This document shows positions 8,118-10,320 of a stretch of DNA of 10,320 nucleotides, in pieces. How positions within the stretch are numbered: position 1 is the first letter of the stretch; each line of letters opens with the position of its first letter. The translations under genes and the position numbers were made by a program. Source of the stretch: an uncultured Syntrophobacteraceae bacterium (GTDB taxonomy: Bacteria; Desulfobacterota; Syntrophobacteria; Syntrophobacterales; Syntrophobacteraceae). Where the stretch lies: NCBI GenBank assembly GCA_937889795.1, contig CALBZH010000040.1, positions 1 through 10,320 on the forward strand. Direction: 5' to 3'. The notes under the pieces were generated by a model. That model did no database searches. It was not told the DNA's origin and saw only the letters and a program-made list of their open reading frames with translations.

Positions 8118-8232
8118 CCTTCTCGTCCCACCCCTCATTCAGCCCCTCTCGCCGGGGGGCACCTCGACATGAGAGATCCTGCGTGTCAGGACCTCGCAGC
8201 AGTCAACCGTTCGTTACCCCCTTCTCGTCCCA
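8118..8232. repeat. 13-base direct repeat pair upstream of emrB
   Basis: CCTTCTCGTCCCA occurs at 8118-8130 and again at 8220-8232, 102 bases apart. On the - strand both read TGGGACGAGAAGG. The first copy covers the emrB ribosome-binding and start region. The second begins with ATG and opens a 15-codon reading frame (8233 down to 8186). It could be a tandem operator, a decayed duplication of the start region, or chance. Confidence 0.45.
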
Positions 8233-8500
8233 TCAATGCTCGGGACGGAACCGGTGCAAGGCTTTTCTTGTCTCACATTTCGTGTGCTTGTGGGATCGAA
8301 ATCTCGTCAGACCAAGAACCCCGTTGACAAAAACAAGGAGCTGTATCTATGTGAAAGATGAAAGGCCGTTGGATTCCCTGGCGATGCGTTACAGAACGAC
8401 ACTTCGAGCCCACGGAGCGTTTGACGAGGAATCGGTCCGAGGCTTTGGCTTGCGAGCGCGAAAACCGAAAAGCGAAACCTGCAGACGGAGATGAGAGCCC
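8132..8500. other. Non-coding divergent region between emrB and the CooT gene
   Basis: No gene is well supported in these roughly 370 bases. It must hold the promoter for emrB (- strand) and for the CooT gene (+ strand). Features seen are the outer copy of the 13-base repeat, overlapping small inverted repeats at 8177-8199 (TCCTG/CAGGA and CTGCG/CGCAG, mutually exclusive), a TTGACA box at 8324-8329, and an AAGGAG site (8335-8340) followed by ATG-TGA. A 47-codon, Arg-rich frame from GTG 8351 to 8494 ends six bases before the CooT start. It is possible but not convincing as a gene. No clear emrB promoter was found. Confidence 0.6.
8324..8353 (+). promoter_or_regulatory. Possible sigma-70-type promoter for the CooT gene
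   Basis: A perfect TTGACA (8324-8329) is followed, at 16-18 base spacing, by only weak -10 candidates (TCTATG at 8346 or TATGTG at 8348, each three of six matches). Transcription would start near 8360 and give a leader of about 140 bases before the CooT ATG. The perfect -35 box makes it worth listing; the poor -10 keeps confidence low. Confidence 0.35.
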
Positions 8501-8683
8501 ATGTGCGAAGCGAATGCTTACTTGCTCAAGGACGGACAGGAAGAATTGATTCTCGAAGCGGTTGACATCTTGGAGGAAGAAGGGGGCGAAATCCGCATTG
8601 CAAATATATTTGGTGAGCAGAAAACCTTGAAGGCGAAAATTCGCCGTATGTCCCTGGTGGAGCACAAGATCATCCTGGAATGA
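8501..8683 (+). CDS. CooT-family nickel-binding mini-protein
   Basis: This 60-residue protein begins MCEANAYLLKDGQEELILE and ends FGEQKTLKAKIRRMSLVEHKIILE, the pattern of the CooT/DUF2097-like small beta-rich family once labelled 'predicted RNA-binding protein'. In Rhodospirillum rubrum CooT, a dimer binds one nickel ion through Cys2 at the dimer interface and helps mature carbon monoxide dehydrogenase. Cys2 is present here and is the only cysteine. The length matches the family. The ATG has GGAG ten bases upstream. No CO dehydrogenase, CooC or CooJ gene is in the window, so this looks like the stand-alone type common in anaerobes, and its client enzyme is unknown. The last 14 bases overlap the end of trmJ on the opposite strand. 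The exact Pfam name is from memory and may differ; the family assignment itself is firm. Confidence 0.9.
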   Translation: MCEANAYLLKDGQEELILEAVDILEEEGGEIRIANIFGEQKTLKAKIRRMSLVEHKIILE

Positions 8684-9428
8684 CATCGTCCTTTTCCGAC
8701 GCCTTCAGACGCTGGTCGCAATACCAGTCGATCTGGCGGCAGATACCCCGAACGATTTTGACCTCACGTGCTCTCAAGCCCACGCGGCTGAAGAACTTCC
8801 GAACGCCCATCATCCAGAAGTCGGGGTTCTGAGGATTGATGAAGTTGATCTTGGCCAGGGTCACCTTGAGATGATCGTACATGGCCTCCATCTCAATGCT
8901 GTTCGCAAGGCGGGGCACGAAGGCCTTGGGCTCCTCCGTGCTTGCCAGAAAGATCTCGTAGGCCAGGATCATGACCGCCTGCGCCAGGTTGAGCGACGTA
9001 AAATCCGCCGTCGGAATGGTAACCAGCACATCGCAATACTTGAGCTCCCGGTTGGCAAGCCCGCGATCTTCGGGGCCGAAGAGAATCGCAACCCTGTTCT
9101 TGTGACTGAGGGGGATCAGCTCCTCGGCCAGCCGGCGGGGGCTTCGCACCGATTGGCGGTGAGACCCCGTGCGCGCCGTGGTGCCGACGATGTATTGAAA
9201 CGGCGCCAGAGCCTCCCGGAGGTCGTCGTGGACTTCCATGTCGGCCACAACGTCTTCGGCATTGTGGGTGGCCATTTTCAGAATGCGCGTGAGATCGCAA
9301 TCATATGGATTGACCACGACGAGGCTGCCAATCCCCATGTTCTTCGCGGCTCGAGCCGCGGCGCCGATGTTTTCAGGGAAGTGGGGCTTGTAGAGGACCA
9401 CCGACAGGTTCTCGGTCTTGATCTTCAT
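8670..9428 (-). CDS. trmJ: TrmJ/LasT-type SPOUT RNA 2'-O-methyltransferase
   Basis: This 252-residue protein of the SPOUT (trefoil-knot) superfamily, TrmH group 1, transfers methyl from S-adenosylmethionine to a ribose 2'-OH. In the E. coli relative the target is tRNA position 32. Motif 1 is FPENIGAAARAAKNMG (about 17-32), with Asn20 and the presumed catalytic Arg26. Motif 2 is LFGPEDRGLANREL (116-129) and motif 3 is IPTADFTSLNLAQAV (138-152), which form the knot and the SAM pocket. A helical C-terminal extension (about 165-252, with FFSRVGL) matches TrmJ-like proteins. The frame is open 27 codons further upstream to 9509, but the ATG at 9428 is preferred because homologues start there and GGAG lies ten bases before it. 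It follows the small membrane-protein gene by 106 bases on the same strand. The substrate tRNA site is inferred from the family. Confidence 0.92.
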   Translation of the reverse strand: MKIKTENLSVVLYKPHFPENIGAAARAAKNMGIGSLVVVNPYDCDLTRILKMATHNAEDVVADMEVHDDLREALAPFQYIVGTTARTGSHRQSVRSPRRLAEELIPLSHKNRVAILFGPEDRGLANRELKYCDVLVTIPTADFTSLNLAQAVMILAYEIFLASTEEPKAFVPRLANSIEMEAMYDHLKVTLAKINFINPQNPDFWMMGVRKFFSRVGLRAREVKIVRGICRQIDWYCDQRLKASEKDDVIPG

Positions 9429-9534
9429 GCGATCGGAGCTCCATGGACCTCCGCGGCGGCAACAACGCGCTGACACGAGCAGGTTGGCCTCGTCGCAGTC
9501 CGACGGCATCGGTTCGGTCGAGGGGTCAGCGTGC

Positions 9535-10038
9535 TCACTTCCACTCCCTCCGCTTCTCGATGATGTAGCGCTCCAAACGGTCTTTATCCCGGGCAGCCTT
9601 CAGGTCCTCCAAGACACGATCCATCTCCTTTTCGATCCTGCCCGACATGACGTACTCGGACGGAATGAAACCGATGATCAACCCGATGAACGTTATGGCC
9701 GCATAACCCTGCGTTGGGCTGCTGAACGCTTCATGAAAACGGACGAAAGCGTTCACCAGGCCCGTGAACGCATAGATCAGGGCAGCCGTCTCAACGGCCA
9801 GGCTGATGTGTTTTTGAAAGGGCTTTCGAATCAACCGAAACGATCGCTTCCAGCGGACAGGATTATTGAGGACGTAGTCCACGTACTGGGGCAGAGTACC
9901 CTCTTTTTCCATGGTCCTGAGCTCCTCGAGGAAGCGGGTCTTGAAGCGATCCGCCTTGCGAGTGGACAGGAACGCACCCAGAATTCCCAATCCCGCACCC
10001 AGAATTGCCGCACCGGCCAATAGCCATTCATCGCTCAT
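9535..10038 (-). CDS. Small membrane protein of unknown function
   Basis: I do not recognise this 167-residue protein. A Gly/Ala-rich hydrophobic helix lies at about 5-24, followed by a basic cytosolic-type stretch (26-75, with KADRFKTRF and RWKRSFRLIRKPF). Two further membrane helices follow at about 78-98 and 112-131, then a charged, probably coiled-coil tail (133-167). The positive-inside pattern suggests the basic loop is cytoplasmic. The ATG start has a weak AGG about eight bases upstream; no better start is in frame. It lies 106 bases ahead of trmJ on the same strand and may share its transcript, though no functional link is evident. Codon and composition patterns look like those of a real gene, including the amphipathic tail, and no competing frame is better. 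Confidence 0.82.
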   Translation of the reverse strand: MSDEWLLAGAAILGAGLGILGAFLSTRKADRFKTRFLEELRTMEKEGTLPQYVDYVLNNPVRWKRSFRLIRKPFQKHISLAVETAALIYAFTGLVNAFVRFHEAFSSPTQGYAAITFIGLIIGFIPSEYVMSGRIEKEMDRVLEDLKAARDKDRLERYIIEKRREWK

Positions 10039-10177
10039 GTGTACAGCCTGTTCAGGTCGCTAAACCGAAAAACACAGGGAAACGCCCGCGGCGGGCTTCG
10101 CCATTGCTTCAACAGGCGTTGATTCATTGCCGAAGGCGCTCCGAAGCCGCGGATCCCCCTTCGCATCCAATCAAACA

Positions 10178-10320
10178 GGGTGTGCAATTCGAGACCGTTG
10201 GTTTCAGGTTTCAGTGTTCAGGTATCAGTCGAACGGCTTCTGGCCTCTCTCGCTGACACCCGAAACCAGACACCTGACACCTTGGCTAAGAGCAATCAGC
10301 AACGGTCGTGAATTGCACCC
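10178..10320. repeat. Palindromic intergenic element (MITE/REP-like), possibly cut by the window edge
   Basis: Outer arms GGGTGTGCAATTCGAGACCG... (10178-10200) and the reverse complement of 10300-10320 match over nearly all positions (GGGTG-CAATTC-ACCGTTG, with a two-base insertion and a few changes). Inside them, a left block at about 10199-10226 built of GGTTTCAG-like units (GGTTTCAG, GTTTCAG, GTTCAG, GGTATCAG) is mirrored on the right at about 10252-10282 by CTGACAC, CGAAACC and CACCTGACACC. The centre is about 10228-10249. No transposase or ORF is inside. The layout resembles short non-autonomous mobile or REP-type repeats seen between genes. Confidence 0.65.

Noticed and set aside
8177..8199. 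Mutually exclusive small hairpins TCCTG/CAGGA and CTGCG/CGCAG as a riboswitch-like attenuator
   Set aside because: Stems of five bases are too short and there is no terminator U-tract; no known riboswitch core is visible.
8351..8494. A 47-codon GTG-started frame just before the CooT gene, as a feature
   Set aside because: It has an AAGGAG site upstream but no recognisable protein, is Arg-rich, and may lie upstream of the likely transcript start. It is kept as a finding and not called as a gene.
8273..8686. A 137-codon - strand frame covering the CooT gene and its leader
   Set aside because: The + strand CooT protein matches a known family in full with a good ribosome site. The opposite frame has no recognisable features and would have to overlap it entirely.
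9429..9509. N-terminal extension of trmJ by 27 codons
   Set aside because: The extra residues (MPSDCDEANLLVSARCC...) do not resemble the family N-terminus. The internal ATG has a GGAG site and begins exactly where relatives begin.
10084..10096. GCCCGC-G-GCGGGC inverted repeat upstream of the small membrane protein gene
   Set aside because: The centre is a single base, so the full stem cannot close. It is most likely a chance palindrome in GC-rich DNA and has no U-run.

Overview
The window looks like part of a mesophilic, moderately GC-rich deltaproteobacterial-type (Desulfobacterota, possibly Syntrophobacter-like) chromosome. This is an inference from three things: the style of the PilY1 protein (cysteine-rich, with the CPEEPTKQGSYY segment and the calcium-loop region), the CooT-family mini-protein typical of anaerobes, and the short palindromic intergenic element at the right edge. 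There are no RNA genes, no transposase, no CRISPR array and no phage genes. Seven protein genes can be supported, and all of them belong to recognisable families or are simple membrane proteins.

Left part (1-4150): the 3' nine-tenths or so of a very large PilY1-type pilus-tip/adhesin gene on the + strand, whose start lies outside the window. It ends in a strong intrinsic terminator hairpin (4101-4150) that abuts the stop codon of the next, convergent gene. The rest of a type IV pilus minor-pilin cluster is probably upstream, outside the window.

Middle part (4150-8116, all on the - strand, read right to left): an EmrB-type 14-TM drug efflux pump, a two-domain universal stress protein (Usp), and a 12-TM fosmidomycin-resistance-type pump (Fsr). 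The gaps are about 81 and 136 bases, each holding a small hairpin without a U-tract, so the three may form one stress/efflux transcription unit with attenuated read-through. The EmrB gene has no EmrA partner next to it.

Right part (8117-10320): a roughly 384-base non-coding stretch separates emrB from a small CooT-family nickel-binding protein gene on the + strand. The coding end of that gene overlaps by 14 bases, tail to tail, the end of a TrmJ/LasT-family RNA 2'-O-methyltransferase gene on the - strand. Upstream of trmJ lies a small three-helix membrane protein of unknown function. The last 140 bases form a palindromic, MITE/REP-like repeat element.

I see no convincing new multi-gene system. 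The most unusual material is inside the PilY1 protein: three tandem C-x5-C-[SA]-W modules, a CHEHHDHC histidine cluster, a six-cysteine knot directly before the beta-propeller, and several calcium-type Asp loops. Together these suggest a metal- and disulfide-loaded pilus tip. The other points worth checking are the emrB upstream repeat, the start-stop element ahead of the CooT gene, and the palindromic element at the right edge.
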